A DNA stretch of 64,000 bases from Naegleria lovaniensis (lineage: Eukaryota; Heterolobosea; Eutetramitea; Acrasida; Naegleriidae): assembly GCF_003324165.1 (NCBI RefSeq), contig NW_025407829.1:1-64000 (forward strand). Direction: 5' to 3'. Shown in pieces: positions 1 to 10,740 of the stretch. Within the stretch, counting starts at the first letter, position 1. Each line of letters begins with the position of its first letter. The notes under the pieces were generated by a model. It saw nothing but the letters and a program-made list of their open reading frames with translations. It did not search any database and had not been told where the DNA came from. The translations under genes were made by a program, and so were the position numbers.

Positions 1-43
1 TTTCTGTTTCTTCAATTTAAATCTAATAACAATATTTCACCCA

Positions 44-158
44 GTGAGTTACACAACATATTCAAATTAGAGATGATATCAATCAGTATTTATCGAAATT
101 GAGCCTCACTTCAAGTTTTGGCTTGACTTTTCTATCATTTTGAACTTTGAAATTTTTT
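44..158 (+). repeat. Diverged direct repeat, copy 1
   Basis: Copy 1 of a direct repeat whose second copy lies exactly 376 bp downstream. Both begin GTGAGT[T/A]ACAC and share CAGTATTTAT in the middle and CTATCATTTTGAACTT near the end. By eye about three quarters of positions agree, with no net length change. The start resembles a splice donor and a pyrimidine-ending CTCCAG follows 19 bp after the copy, so this may be a duplicated intron. Confidence 0.8.
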
Positions 159-419
159 AAAAATATTCCACCTCCAGGCGAAAAACCGACTCTCCAACAC
201 TGGAGCTGATTCATTCAACAGGTACATCACTGTTCATGTCACAAACAATACAAATACTCTACAAATCTCTCACACACACAACGCTCTACGTTTAATTATC
301 AGGAGAGGATCATGTCAAGCAACATCACCCTCACGGTCATATTCAGCGGCTAGGAGTACCACATTTCCGCGTCAAGAGTCAGTCATCAGCACACAACCAT
401 AATATTAGTGTTCTACATG

Positions 420-534
420 GTGAGTAACACTTCATATATCAATTTGAGATACACCTGATCAGTATTTATTGAAAAAGAGCCTTATTTCATGTTTTCGCTG
501 GACCTCTCTATCATTTTGAACTTGGAATTTTTGA
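420..534 (+). repeat. Diverged direct repeat, copy 2
   Basis: Copy 2 of the direct repeat starting at 44. It begins GTGAGTAACAC directly after CTACATG, as a donor would. The similarity fades after the run of T at about 534, though weaker likeness continues for some 40 bp. No third copy is evident in the rest of the spacer. Confidence 0.8.
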
Positions 535-1216
535 GTCCAACATATTTTTAAAAAAAATTTACAAGTCCTCAAAAACCTTGTGTTCCAATTTCATTGCTTC
601 TCTCTGGTTTTACAGTTTGAAACACCAGTCCGATAATAAATAATCATCCTCTCTTCATTTACAACATTAAATTTTTTTTTGGGCCAATTTACCTTCAAAA
701 TTCAGAGTGAAATAACTCAACAACCACTTCACATCTTAGAAATTTCAACACCATTAGAAAGCAAATGAAAATTAGCCTAGGATTTGAGTATATCTCGTCC
801 TCAGCAGTTAACTTCGGACCGTGGACAGGACTTATTGAAATCAAAATTTTTTTTTGATAGTAAAGTCGTTAAAATGGCTCAAAAAAAAGAGTAGGTGGAG
901 CCAAACCCCAATGTCATTATCGCAAATCAAGCGCCCCAAAAGACATGCCGCCCGCCAAACCTTTTGCATTTGGTTTGACTTTTTGGATGCGGGTGGTGGT
1001 TGACTTCTTTTCTTTGACTTGTTTGGATGAAGACGTGATGCAAGTATGGTTACTAGGGTCCGATTGTGTCTTATCGAACTGTGTCTAATGGTCTGATGTT
1101 TGCATTCAGAACTTGTTGATTGGGTGTCGTTCTTGTTATTGAATTCCCATAAAGGTTGAAAAAACATTAGCAAGAAAGTCCTTTTCGAAAACAACTACTA
1201 ATCCAAAAGTATACAT

Positions 1217-3887
1217 TCATTTATGTACTGAAATATTCTCAGAGTACAGGCCAATAGTTGAGTGATAGCTTGTCAAAGCCTCCAAAATGGCATCTTCGCC
1301 ACGAATTCTGTCCATGACTTCTAATAATTTTGAGAGTGGTAAATCGTTAGGACACTTTGTTTGATACGAAGAGAATATTTGATAGCTTGTTTCGAACAAA
1401 TCTTTTTCTGATGTGGACAACTGTTCAACCTTGTGGTTAAATACAGAGAATGCATCGGTAAGTTCAGCATATTTTTGATTTTCCTTATGTTGCTCAATTT
1501 CATACAACCACTCATCATCTTGAACAGTACATGACTTGACTAATTCAAACACAGTTTCAATGTGTTTCTGTGGGGGCACATTCTCTTCAATGCACCCAAT
1601 CCTGTTGACAAAACACAATCTATCAAGTGGTCTCAAAACGAATAGCCCTCTCACGTCAGGATTGTTCAACAAGGTTTTTTCATCTGTCATCATTCTAACA
1701 TTATATTTCTCGCCATACATTGCTAACTGTTTCGCTCTTGCTGTAATATCACCAGCAATGGAATAGTATCTTAATGAAGTAGTTCCTAAGTTTCCAATCA
1801 ATGCCTCACCACAACAAACACCAACAGAATGGCTTATTGCAACATTATTATTCTTGTTGTGGTGGTTGTTGGCTAAATCTTGTGAGAGAGCTTTTGAAAT
1901 TTTCAAAGCAGTTTCAAATGCCTTATTTGCAAGTTTCCCATTATTAGTATTGGATTTGTTTACAGCTAACGATAGTTGCATCTCTTCAATTGAGAATATT
2001 TGTAAATCTCCACTAATAGTTTTGGTGATGGCTCCCAATGATTTAAAAACTCTTGCAATGACATTCTCGATTACATCCTTGGAAAGAGATGAAAGTCCCA
2101 TCAACCGAACAGAAATTACCATACACTCTTTGTGTGAAAGTCCTAATTTGAAAAGAGTGGTATTTTTGGCTTTGTTCAATAATATTGAGGATTTTTCACT
2201 AATTGAGGACTTTGATTTCATGGACGATGAATGGTGTCGCTGAGATTCATGGTGATCTTGTTTAGAAAGAAATGAGGAATGCTGTGCTTGAATTGGTTGC
2301 ACTTGATTTTTCTTATTAGTGGCAGACATTTCATCCATTGAGGAAGTTCCATCCATGTCCTTTAGTTGGGAAAAGACACTTTCTGGAATGAAAGACTTGA
2401 ATTCATTCTGTAAAAAGAGATGCATCAATTACTCAATAAAAACTCAAAAACAAGATACTTACCAACCAGTAGACCATCTCTCCAAGAGATTTATAAATGG
2501 AACTAACTTCTCCAAAGGGTGAACTCGAAAAATGTACTTTATCCAAGTCAAACTTTTTGATAAGGCCTAATTGTCTCTCTAAATATTTCATAGGTTGAGT
2601 AATCATCCATCCAATCATTATACTCATGAGTAAACCGATCAGTGAGCAACCTAATGCTACACCCACTGATATTCCTGTGTTTAAATTAGTGGTCTTTTGT
2701 AGGTCTTCTTGATACATGACAAAGAAAACATTCCATTTCAAATTCAATATTTCAAACTTAAATCTAGTCACTCTGTAATCACTGCCCTTACTAGTGACTT
2801 GAAGTCCCTGAAGAGATGGAGCATTATTCAAATTTCCACCAAATTGAGAAGCAAGTGATTGCATCAAGGCACCAGCTTGTTGATCGATCAAATCATAGAG
2901 GTGAACACGTTGGGATGGATTAATAGCACTGCAATTAATGGAGCCTCCTATTACTAAATTATTCTCCTCTGCCACTAATACATAACCTCTCCCAATGAGA
3001 GTAATATTTGCTAAGAATTGTTGAATATTCAAAAGACCGACATTAAGCTTTACAATTCCTACAGGCACTTTCTCTCCTAATTGCATGTATATTAAAGGGT
3101 TGTAAATCTTGGTGGCATAATAGACGGCAACACTACCAGTAGGTGGCACGTAAGGTGGCCCAAATACCTTATCTGTGTTGTACTTGGCAAATAAATCACT
3201 GCTGATATTGTAGTAATCTTGCTGATGAACCTGATACGGCGCTCTAGGTAAGGGAGTTCCCAATGTCACCAATGTTGTGTTCAATACAGGATTGAAAACA
3301 TAGCCATACTCTCCATAGTACTGTTCGGCAAAGAGTAGTTGTAAATTGGCACCACTTCCTTTTTCAATAATACAAAATACTGCAGATGCTGGAGTTGCAA
3401 CGAAATAACCAATACTGTTGGCTCTAAAGGAGAGATATTTGGACATGAGATAATATTTTTGAAATGTCGAGTTTTGAGGTGCAACACCTGTGTTGTAATC
3501 CATTGCCATAGCATCACCTGCAGCAATTATTGGAGTGAGACGGTCTCTCATGTAATTCATAATTTTTTGTTCAACCGCTATTAAGAAATATGGAATATTT
3601 GAAAATATGTACAGATTTGTTACTAATATTCTTGAACCACGCTACTTACAAACAATCAAATCACTGTTCAAAGTATTCAAAGCATTCGAGGATCCAATGT
3701 AAGATGCCAACCAAACTGATAAGCAACACAATATTACAAGTACAATAACCGACGCAATAATGACAAAACGAAGGGATAATATTTTGCTAATCTTTGTTAC
3801 CACTGAGTTCTCTCCGCTCTTTGGTTGTAGAGATTGTTCTTCTAACACTGAAGAAGAAACAGTGTCGTCATCTTCCTTGATAGTCAT
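1217..3887 (-). CDS. Receptor-like protein with degenerate class III nucleotide-cyclase domain (paralog A)
   Basis: Three exons: 3887-3650, 3577-2463 and 2407-1217. The introns are 72 and 55 nt with GTAAGT donors, giving 847 residues. Order of parts: acidic cytosolic N terminus; TM1 at about 41-63; a roughly 320-residue exoplasmic sensor region, probably Cache-like; TM2 at about 382-405; a HAMP-like linker; the motif FKSFIPE; a Ser/His-rich stretch; and a C-terminal cyclase fold. The fold shows GVCCGEALIGNLG (647-659) and SIAGD (667-671), as in guanylate/adenylate cyclases. The first metal-binding Asp is Gly (about 555), while the second is kept (GD at 584-585). The transition-state Asn and Arg are replaced by Ala and Gln. 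It may therefore be a pseudo-cyclase sensor. A full-length paralog sits at 34968-37708 on the same strand. Confidence 0.85.
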
Positions 3888-4429
3888 GATATGAGATTCT
3901 TTTTTTTGAAGATCCTTAACGTTAGCAACGTCTTAATTGTACGAGGAGTGAAGATTAGTTGCATATTACCATTCAACCAAGGATGAACTTGTATTTCAAA
4001 GAATATTAGTTGTAGTTGGATGGAAGAGATGATGGGTTGTAGGGCCTATAAAAATTGTTGTGGTAGATCATCATCACGGGTTGCCAATGAACTATTTCTT
4101 TGTAAATAAATACATCAAATCCCATCAACAAAAGAATCCGTGAATTAGAATTTCAGACGTCTGAAATACATATCTTCCAGCTCCTTCTAATCAAAATGAT
4201 AAGAGATGAGAAAAAATATTTGTACATCATCTAACGATGAACATACCATCAGAATTGTTCCTGGTATGATAATGATATCGGAAAAGGAGATGTTCAATAT
4301 CTGTCATGGGTGATGAGAATAATATGATAATAGTGTTCATAGTATTCTTGCAAGTATGATGAAAGCGAATTATCTTCGGTGCTGTTTTTCATTTTTTAAA
4401 TTTAAATTTTCAAGCAAGCGATTGAAATA
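3888..4429. other. Intergenic region between divergent genes
   Basis: No gene is supported. The region separates the minus-strand cyclase-like gene from the plus-strand coiled-coil ORF and so should hold both promoters. It contains an 18-bp perfect palindrome at 4150-4167, listed separately. The last 50 bases before the coiled-coil ORF are AT-rich, with overlapping TTTAAATTT. Confidence 0.5.
4150..4167. promoter_or_regulatory. 18-bp perfect palindrome, candidate protein-binding site
   Basis: ATTTCAGACGTCTGAAAT equals its own reverse complement over all 18 bases, and the flanking pair does not match. It lies about 265 bp upstream of the start of the cyclase-like gene (minus strand) and about 265 bp upstream of the coiled-coil ORF (plus strand). 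The centre is GACGTC, the core of CRE/bZIP-type sites. A regulatory role is inferred from symmetry and position only. Confidence 0.45.
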
Positions 4430-4606
4430 ATGACGGAAGAGTTGAGAGAAAAAGAGGAAGACATAAAGAAAACTGAGCGTGATATCAAAAATTTGGAAAA
4501 TCAAATTGAAGATCTCGAAAAACAGATTGAAGAACTTAAACAAGAAAAGGAAATGTTAGGAGAGCAAAGAGCGAATGCCCAACGAAAAAGTCAGAACAGG
4601 AGTTGA
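4430..4606 (+). CDS. Small coiled-coil ORF, possibly frameshifted
   Basis: ATG at 4430 opens a 58-codon frame ending TGA at 4604-4606. The product is almost wholly charged heptads, such as NLENQIEDLEKQIEELKQEK, with no Pro. Such composition does not arise easily in AT-rich spacer. A second open stretch in the +1 frame overlaps the end (from 4584, reading VDLKQRLEQKFSQ) and stops at about 4656. It continues the same helical character. Possible explanations are a one-base indel in a longer coiled-coil gene, an unrecognised intron, or a genuine microprotein. No homolog can be named. Confidence 0.4.
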   Translation: MTEELREKEEDIKKTERDIKNLENQIEDLEKQIEELKQEKEMLGEQRANAQRKSQNRS

Positions 4607-4807
4607 TCTTAAACAACGTCTGGAGCAAAAATTTTCACAAGCCCATCGGATCATCTAAAAGTACCAACTGGGAGAAGTATGTATAGAGGAATTAATCTTT
4701 ATACTTGGGTCCATGCTACGTGACTTGAAATTATGTTGGCAAATATCCAATTTGAGTACAGTAGCCAGATTAGTCACATCTAGAAAAGACGATTCACAAA
4801 CAAAAAA

Positions 4808-5662
4808 ATGTGCTGGTCATTAACAGCGTCAATGTGCTTTACCATGCTCGGGGCTATCATGACCACAGATCAAATTCGAAGAACGTTAACTATTCCAAAG
4901 GAACTAAGAGATCGAAGTTATTCACAAGTTCTCTTTTTTTTGGCATACACGGCCATGGAGTTTCTCCAATTCTTGCAATACTGCTTTGGTATTGAGGGTA
5001 CTTGTGGTTCGACGTCCAATGTGACACTCTCCATTGTTGCACACTTTCTCATCTGGACTCAACCCATCGTTCACAATTATTGGTGTCTTAAAAATACAGC
5101 TAAGGGAAGAAAGCTCTTTCGATATGCGCTGTGCTGTTCTATTTTAACTTTGGTTGTTGCTACAGTGTGCTTGATCATGGGTTATTTTCATGTCGGCGGA
5201 TTTGGTGTCAGCACCAATGGATTTGATCCTGTGAATGGTACTCCAGGAAATATTTTAGGAATTGAAATTCAAAATGTGAATAGCAAACTTTGTTCCATGC
5301 AAGGTCCTAACCACTTGTATTGGATGTTTCCTTATCATCCTCTTTGGGGACATGGTATTTCTTGGTACGTTTGGATATTACTCGCTGGCTTTCCACATTT
5401 CTTTAGATACTCAGTGAAAGACAATGACTTTTTTGGGAAGAGCTGGGTCATGGGATCCGCAGTGGTAGGTGGATGGCTTGTTGCCTTGGTAGTTTCTTTG
5501 ATGATTGGAACGTTTCATGAAACTCCATCGTATTGGTGTTTGATTTCAGTTCCATGTCTTGCATTGCCCTATATTTGTGCATTTGTAAAACCTCAACGTT
5601 TTATAGTGAGAGAAGAACTGTATGTACAGGGACAGGGACCGAGTAGACGCAAAGAAAACTAG
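4808..5662 (+). CDS. Seven-pass membrane protein of unknown function
   Basis: A single open frame of 284 residues starting MCWS. Seven hydrophobic segments lie at about 7-22, 42-60, 70-91, 107-130, 185-205, 218-238 and 244-262. The loop between segments 4 and 5 is the longest (about 55 residues) and contains NGFDPVNGTPGN. The tail is short, polar and basic. An N-terminal MCW[S/N] followed by seven helices recalls a family of uncharacterised membrane proteins of protists, algae and large DNA viruses (I believe Pfam DUF5765). That is from memory and tentative. A role in transport or sensing cannot be separated. The gene is plus strand, about 200 bp after the coiled-coil ORF. Confidence 0.75.
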   Translation: MCWSLTASMCFTMLGAIMTTDQIRRTLTIPKELRDRSYSQVLFFLAYTAMEFLQFLQYCFGIEGTCGSTSNVTLSIVAHFLIWTQPIVHNYWCLKNTAKGRKLFRYALCCSILTLVVATVCLIMGYFHVGGFGVSTNGFDPVNGTPGNILGIEIQNVNSKLCSMQGPNHLYWMFPYHPLWGHGISWYVWILLAGFPHFFRYSVKDNDFFGKSWVMGSAVVGGWLVALVVSLMIGTFHETPSYWCLISVPCLALPYICAFVKPQRFIVREELYVQGQGPSRRKEN

Positions 5663-5984
5663 TCGACCAGACACTCTCTCTTCAGTGCCTTGATCTCGTC
5701 TGAAGTTCATTCAGGGTTAAGAGGAAGGATGGAAAAACTGAGTCAACGCGCTACGATGTGCCCACTATTTATATCACTCTGGTACCACAAAGAAACACAA
5801 AGTTACCAAATCAACAATAACAATGACGTAGTAAAATTTGTGCTTGAAGGTTCCAACAAACCAGATTATCTGTCAGCATGTTCTGTCACACTCCTATTTT
5901 CAAATCCCGCGTGCGATAGGACTGTGTTAAATTGAACTTCAGTTCTAAAGCATCATTTTCTGACAGCAGAATCAAACATAAAAA
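5663..5984. other. Spacer between plus-strand genes
   Basis: It holds the 3' flank of the seven-pass protein gene and the upstream region of the next gene. A plus-strand open stretch at 5690-5935 has no family features or membrane segments, and I treat it as chance. Confidence 0.5.
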
Positions 5985-7395
5985 TTGAAGATGTTAATGC
6001 CAAGAGTAAAGAAACACAGCTCTCTTGTTTTTGTTGCTCTTGCAACGCTTTTGGTACTACTGCACCAACACGTACTCACCACAACAACTCCAAAACCCTT
6101 CAAAGTCCATACTGCAGACGATGGAGCCATTCACATAACAATTATTGTTGGTGCCATTCAAAAAGAACAACAACTTCCTCCTCTTGATGCTACTTCCAAC
6201 AAACTTGTACAACAATTCAAGCAAGTGATATCAAACCAGAAAGAACAAGACTTGGCTAAACATTATCTTGACTTTGCCCAAAGTCTCAAATTTGTAAGTA
6301 GACAGTGTGTGCTTTGCAAACATGTACAATGTAACCAACAACCTATCGCTTAATTATGTGAACGCAATGCATCACCCCATGTAACCGCCTACAAATATTC
6401 TATCTACCCACATGTCTAACATGCCAATTGTTACTCTCTCATTCTTCTATTAACATGATGCTTCACCTACCTGTTTAAAAGATTCATGACGGAATTCCAA
6501 ATTCATTCTCTCCAGAGGCCATTGCCATGAAATATGAATTAATGGTTCTTATCAAGGACTTTACATTGAAAGCTCAACATCCTGGAGCAGACATGTTGAT
6601 ATCCATTTTGAAAGACTTTTCACATGTGAAACAACAAGCACCGCAACAGCAACAACAGGAATCAGGTGTTAGTTCCCTCTGGATCAATGCCATTAGTACC
6701 ACCATGAATTTGTTGGATGGAATTGGAACCTACTCTGACAAGGTATCAAAAGCTTCACAATTCATTGGTGGACCAGTTGCTGCAAAACTTGAAAAGTGGA
6801 AACTTCACAAATTGAGTCAGATGGCTAAAACAACAGGAACCAAAGTCGATCAATTCACCACTCAAAACATCAAACCCTATGAAGATAAGATTGCCAAGAA
6901 AATTGCTCCTGTAGTGAAATCCAAAACATTCCAAGTAGTGAACCGTTCTCTGAATGTTGTAACCAGCGCCATGTCTATCGCGAACGGAATGAAGACTTTG
7001 GGGCTTGTAAGGAATATCAAATTGCCTACCTCCTACAAGGCATTGAAACTTCTCTCACTAAAGCTTCGAAACTCGTTCAGAATAGAAAGCAAGTAATGAA
7101 GTTGATTACAACAAGACCTCAGAGAGCACTCAAGACATTCACCAAAATGAATCTCTACAACAAGGCCGTGACAGTGTATGGATTCAAGAGCGATTTTTCC
7201 ACATTGAAAACTGGAATCTTTGGTGAGAAGAAGCAGCCACAACCAAACGCTGGTAAAAGACCAACAGAACCTGCAAGGAGAGTGCAATCTCCTTCTCCCA
7301 ATAGACAGCCAAGAGCAGTTAGTAACAGACGTACACCTCGTCAACAGAGAAATCAACAACCCAGAAATGTTAGACAACTGAGAGGAAGACCATAA
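5985..7395 (+). CDS. Signal-anchored protein of unknown function with Arg/Gln/Pro-rich tail
   Basis: My model has three exons: 5985-6293, 6482-7006 and 7081-7395. The introns are 188 nt (GTAAGT...AAAAG) and 74 nt (GTAAGG...TTCAG), giving 382 residues. The first junction puts ATT CAT GAC in frame with the downstream ORF. The second joins two otherwise different frames in phase 0. Instead of a second intron, a one-base indel near 7005 could explain the frame change. Residues about 13-30 are a hydrophobic signal peptide or anchor after a basic start. The middle is helical and lysine-rich with a short Gln run. The last 60 residues are rich in Arg, Pro, Gln and Asn, with repeated NRR/PRN. I recognise no domain. 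It is probably secretory-pathway, with an unknown role. Confidence 0.65.
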
Positions 7396-7592
7396 ATTTT
7401 GGTGTTGCTTTTTGTGAATCTTGGGAAACGGAGAATAAACAGAAGTGAATAAGAATTATCCCAATGAATTGTTATAAAGGAATCAAATAATATGGACCAA
7501 ATAATCAACGTTGTTCCGCTTATCCTTGACCAATGACTGAATAATATGTGAGCTTCTCAATGAAATGAATGGACGTATATTCGAGGAATCCA

Positions 7593-8744
7593 TTACTTGA
7601 AAAATAGCACTTGTGAAGCCTCAGAACTACACACAATTAATTCACCACTGATTTCATTCAAGCACATTCCTCTTGGATTTGAACATTTCGTCTTGTCATC
7701 CCGCCCATAATTAGGAAAGGTCAATTTCGAATTTGTGACTTGTTGGAAACCCTTCACAAAAGTGCCATCTCGTGTGAATACTTGAAATCGTGTATTTGCC
7801 ACATCACTCACAATTAGATATTTTGAAATTCTGTCATACACAATGGTACCAGGTTCTATAAACTCTCCATTGCAGAGTCCTTTTCTTCCAAAGGTTTTCA
7901 CACAATTCCAATACTTGGTATTCTTTTCATTTTGTCGAAATATTTCAATCGCATGATCTCCATTACTAATGAATAATTCTCCAAAGTCATGACCAATTTC
8001 CAAGCTGCAGGGTCGATAGACTTTTATGATTTGAATGAGTTGTCCATTATTCGAGTCCAATATGGAAATGCAATGCTTGTCACTTTGAGAAATAAATACT
8101 TGTTGTTTCCAAAGTGCCATTCCTTTCACAAAACCAGAAATTTCGCGTTGCCATAACGGCCCTGCTCGTTCTGATTCGTTAAAAGTTGAATATTTTCGAA
8201 TCTCTCTAAAATCATATTTAGCCATGACATTTGGCAAGGATGATCTGGAATGGCTTTGAGCATGATACATCACAAGAGCATCATTATAATTTCCATCATA
8301 ATTTTCTTCAATTCTAATAAATGTCGGCAATGCAAGAGTAGTATACACTGAAGCGATCCATTCACGTGAAAATAGATCGAATAGTTGAATTCTTCCATAT
8401 AACGAACTGAAGGGATCAGATATTAAAACGCATTGATGATGATAGGAAATTTCAATATCAAAGGGTGTCTTGAAATTATCATTGTCAACAGTGTTGGAAG
8501 TGACAATTTGATTGGAGGACAAGGTCAACAAATGTTCAAAATTCATTCCTAATCCTTTGGTCCGTTTAGCTGATCGCATCTTGGTCAATAATTTGGAATA
8601 TAATTTGTCGATCTCGTAAGACTGTGGTTCAGTATCGTTTAAAGTTGGATTTTCGTTGTTCATCATCGGAATATCCGAATGAAACGGATATAAATGAATG
8701 AGTACTAGTATTGGACCAGATTGACCATTCATGCTGTTCATCAT
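7593..8744 (-). CDS. NHL-repeat beta-propeller protein
   Basis: An intronless frame of 383 residues; ATG at 8744 is the first Met. The C-terminal two thirds carries NHL-type blades. Signatures are FGRKGLCNGEFIEPGTIVYD, then YLIVSDVANTRFQVFTRDG, then NPRGMCLNEISGELIVC. These follow the pattern G...G.F..P.gi..d....i.VaD..N.ri.vF..dG. The N-terminal third is polar with no signal or membrane segment, so the protein is probably cytosolic. NHL propellers bind RNA or protein; no RING, B-box or other partner domain is present to narrow the role. It lies tail-to-tail with the gene ending at 7395 and 166 bp downstream of the RCC1-like gene on the same strand. Confidence 0.8.
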   Translation of the reverse strand: MMNSMNGQSGPILVLIHLYPFHSDIPMMNNENPTLNDTEPQSYEIDKLYSKLLTKMRSAKRTKGLGMNFEHLLTLSSNQIVTSNTVDNDNFKTPFDIEISYHHQCVLISDPFSSLYGRIQLFDLFSREWIASVYTTLALPTFIRIEENYDGNYNDALVMYHAQSHSRSSLPNVMAKYDFREIRKYSTFNESERAGPLWQREISGFVKGMALWKQQVFISQSDKHCISILDSNNGQLIQIIKVYRPCSLEIGHDFGELFISNGDHAIEIFRQNEKNTKYWNCVKTFGRKGLCNGEFIEPGTIVYDRISKYLIVSDVANTRFQVFTRDGTFVKGFQQVTNSKLTFPNYGRDDKTKCSNPRGMCLNEISGELIVCSSEASQVLFFK

Positions 8745-8910
8745 TTTTTTGCAACGCGTTTTCTTTTTGCTGTTGTCATTGATTTTACGATATTTAATAG
8801 GGTTGGGAATTCTACACGTGAACTGAGAACTCTAGTTTTAAAGCTTTTGCTTCTTTTAAAACATTGCAACAACAACAGTTCGCAGGTATTGACTGTGTAC
8901 AGCTAGGTTT

Positions 8911-10504
8911 TCAAGCTAATGTGATATCTGAAAATGGTTTTAGGTCATATCGAAGGCAATTGTTGCATTGTTTCAAAATACTGCACAACTTTTCTTTTAA
9001 ATGTTTTTCGTATTTCGAAAAGCCATTAATGAAAGGATCATTGAAAAATAGTGTGAAATGCCCACCACACAATGGCTTCATGTGGAGTGTACTTTGATTC
9101 TTGATCATGAAAGGTACATAGGTGCTCCTTGATTCCGTGTCTTCCAGACCTGACTCAAATCAACAAAATTCATTCAAACACAGGGCACAAAGTTCAAAAT
9201 GAAGGAGTGATTTGGTTAAATATTGCCTAAAGTAACGCGTGACACACTTACCCAGTCCTCCATACGAATTGAATCCACAGCAAAATATTGATCCTGACTG
9301 GAGACGAATAAACGCTTGCTGATATCCAACAGAAAAATATGTAATACTGTCGTTACAAGGTGTGATAAATGTTGCCTTAACCCATTGTCGTTGATCTCCT
9401 ACTCTGTAGTGATGTAAAATACATTAGAAAATATGTAAAATAATAATGACCTCATTTTCAATTTCCATTTTCAACAACATACGTATTATTTCCAAGTTCT
9501 CCAACTGCATTCCATCTTTGAGTTTAAATTTCGTGTGTGAAAAGAACATATTTTGCGAATAGAGTTGTGAAAATTGCATTCACAATTTGCATTGAACAAA
9601 ATCTCAGTATTTACACCTACCCAACTCCATATATTTCGTTATCCACTGTTATTGCAATGGTATGATAATATCCACATTCTGCAAATTTAATTCGTTTTCC
9701 AATTTCAGTAACTAGGAAAAATGTCGAAGTGGAAGAAAGTTCACTATTTCCGAGCTTGAGAGTCATGACATGTACGATAAAATCGAATATATTTAAACAA
9801 CTTACCTGTCCGTAGTTATTCGATCCTTTTAAATACAATTCACCACCTGTGGTCAATACCAAAGAATGTGAATCTCCAAAACTGGCATGACAAAATTTCT
9901 TGTTCTCATTTACGACGTTATCCCTAATTACAAGTTTTTCAAAATCGTCCGAAAATCCCTTTCCAACAATATACACATCGTTGCTATGGGTAAACAAGGC
10001 TATCGCATAAAACCGTCCAATCATTTTCTGAACATGCTTCAAAACATCTGTGCCCACACCCGTATTGATCATTGTAGCAACATCTGGATTTTGTTTGTAA
10101 TGTTTTGTCAAGACATTATTTGAATTGTATCCACAACCATACAATTGTCCTTCCTCGGTCAATATGGCACAACAATTATAGCAGCAAGTAATCAATTTAA
10201 TTTTTGGAGCAAATAATCCTGAGAGTGGAACAGAAGCAGGCTGTTGCTGCAAACTCAAACGCATCAATTCCAAATTAGTTGTTGGACTATAATACAATTC
10301 ATCATCGACAGTGCAAAATAACACAACACCACCTCCTGCAGCCACGAGTTTCAACGGCTTGTGTTTTATTTCGTTCGGAACCGATCTGAGAGAATGGGAC
10401 GAAGCGTTTCCTATGGATTTCAGATTACGATCCGATTCATATTCATGTCCATATTCACCGGAGATCAAGATGGTGTTGAGAGTTGGAAGAGGTAGAGAGG
10501 ACAT
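8911..10504 (-). CDS. RCC1-like repeat protein, five exons
   Basis: Exons 10504-9806, 9754-9621, 9515-9483, 9403-9252 and 9149-8911; introns 51, 105, 79 and 102 nt; 418 residues. The joins restore RCC1 signatures. NNYG with Q|LG forms GQLG across the 51-nt intron. The 33-nt exon supplies WNAVGELGNN. Exon 4 gives CCGFNSYGGLG, and exon 5 gives CGGHFTLFF. The first intron has no stop and is 3n, so a naive frame reads through it. I start at ATG 10504 (MSSLPLPTLN) because an A/T-rich TATAAAAA lies just upstream, inside the longer frame that begins at 10552. RCC1 propellers act as GEFs or protein scaffolds. No nuclear signal or other domain is visible, so this is an RCC1-like protein rather than proven RCC1. 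Confidence 0.85.
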
Positions 10505-10740
10505 GGCAATATTTTTGAAATTCGAAAAAACTATTTTTATATCGACTAGCAAGGTTACTGAAGAAAGTTGTGCGATAGGGTTTGCAATTCAACAAAAGTA
10601 CAGCTGGCAGCTCAAACACTTTCAATGTGAAATCGAACAGGACAAGGAGAACTGTGATCATACCAAGTTACTTACTAATCAAGTGAGGACCAAATTGAGA
10701 GATTTTGTAAAAAACTCGCGAAATTTGCAGTCAACCTATA

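Larger units (their letters stand above)
1..1216. other. Gene-poor spacer with a duplicated intron-like segment
   Basis: I find no complete gene here. The stretch carries two diverged copies of a 115-bp segment, annotated separately, each beginning with GTGAGT like a splice donor. Short open stretches lie between splice-like signals: an acceptor-like CTCCAG ends at 177, and another acceptor-like ATCAG ends at 302, followed by an open stretch to about 419. These could be the last exons of a plus-strand gene that starts left of the window, but I cannot fix a frame. The minus-strand open frame at 841-1194 has no recognisable composition or family. The right end is the 3' flank of the cyclase-like gene. 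Confidence 0.4.

Noticed and set aside
841-1194. Minus-strand 117-codon open frame downstream of cyclase paralog A
   Set aside because: No family features, odd composition, and it sits in a spacer with no splice partner; likely chance.
1854-2243. Plus-strand frame opposite cyclase paralog A
   Set aside because: It lies wholly within a well-supported minus-strand exon conserved with the paralog.
5690-5935. Plus-strand 81-codon frame between two genes
   Set aside because: No domain, signal or conserved pattern; consistent with 3'/5' flanking DNA.
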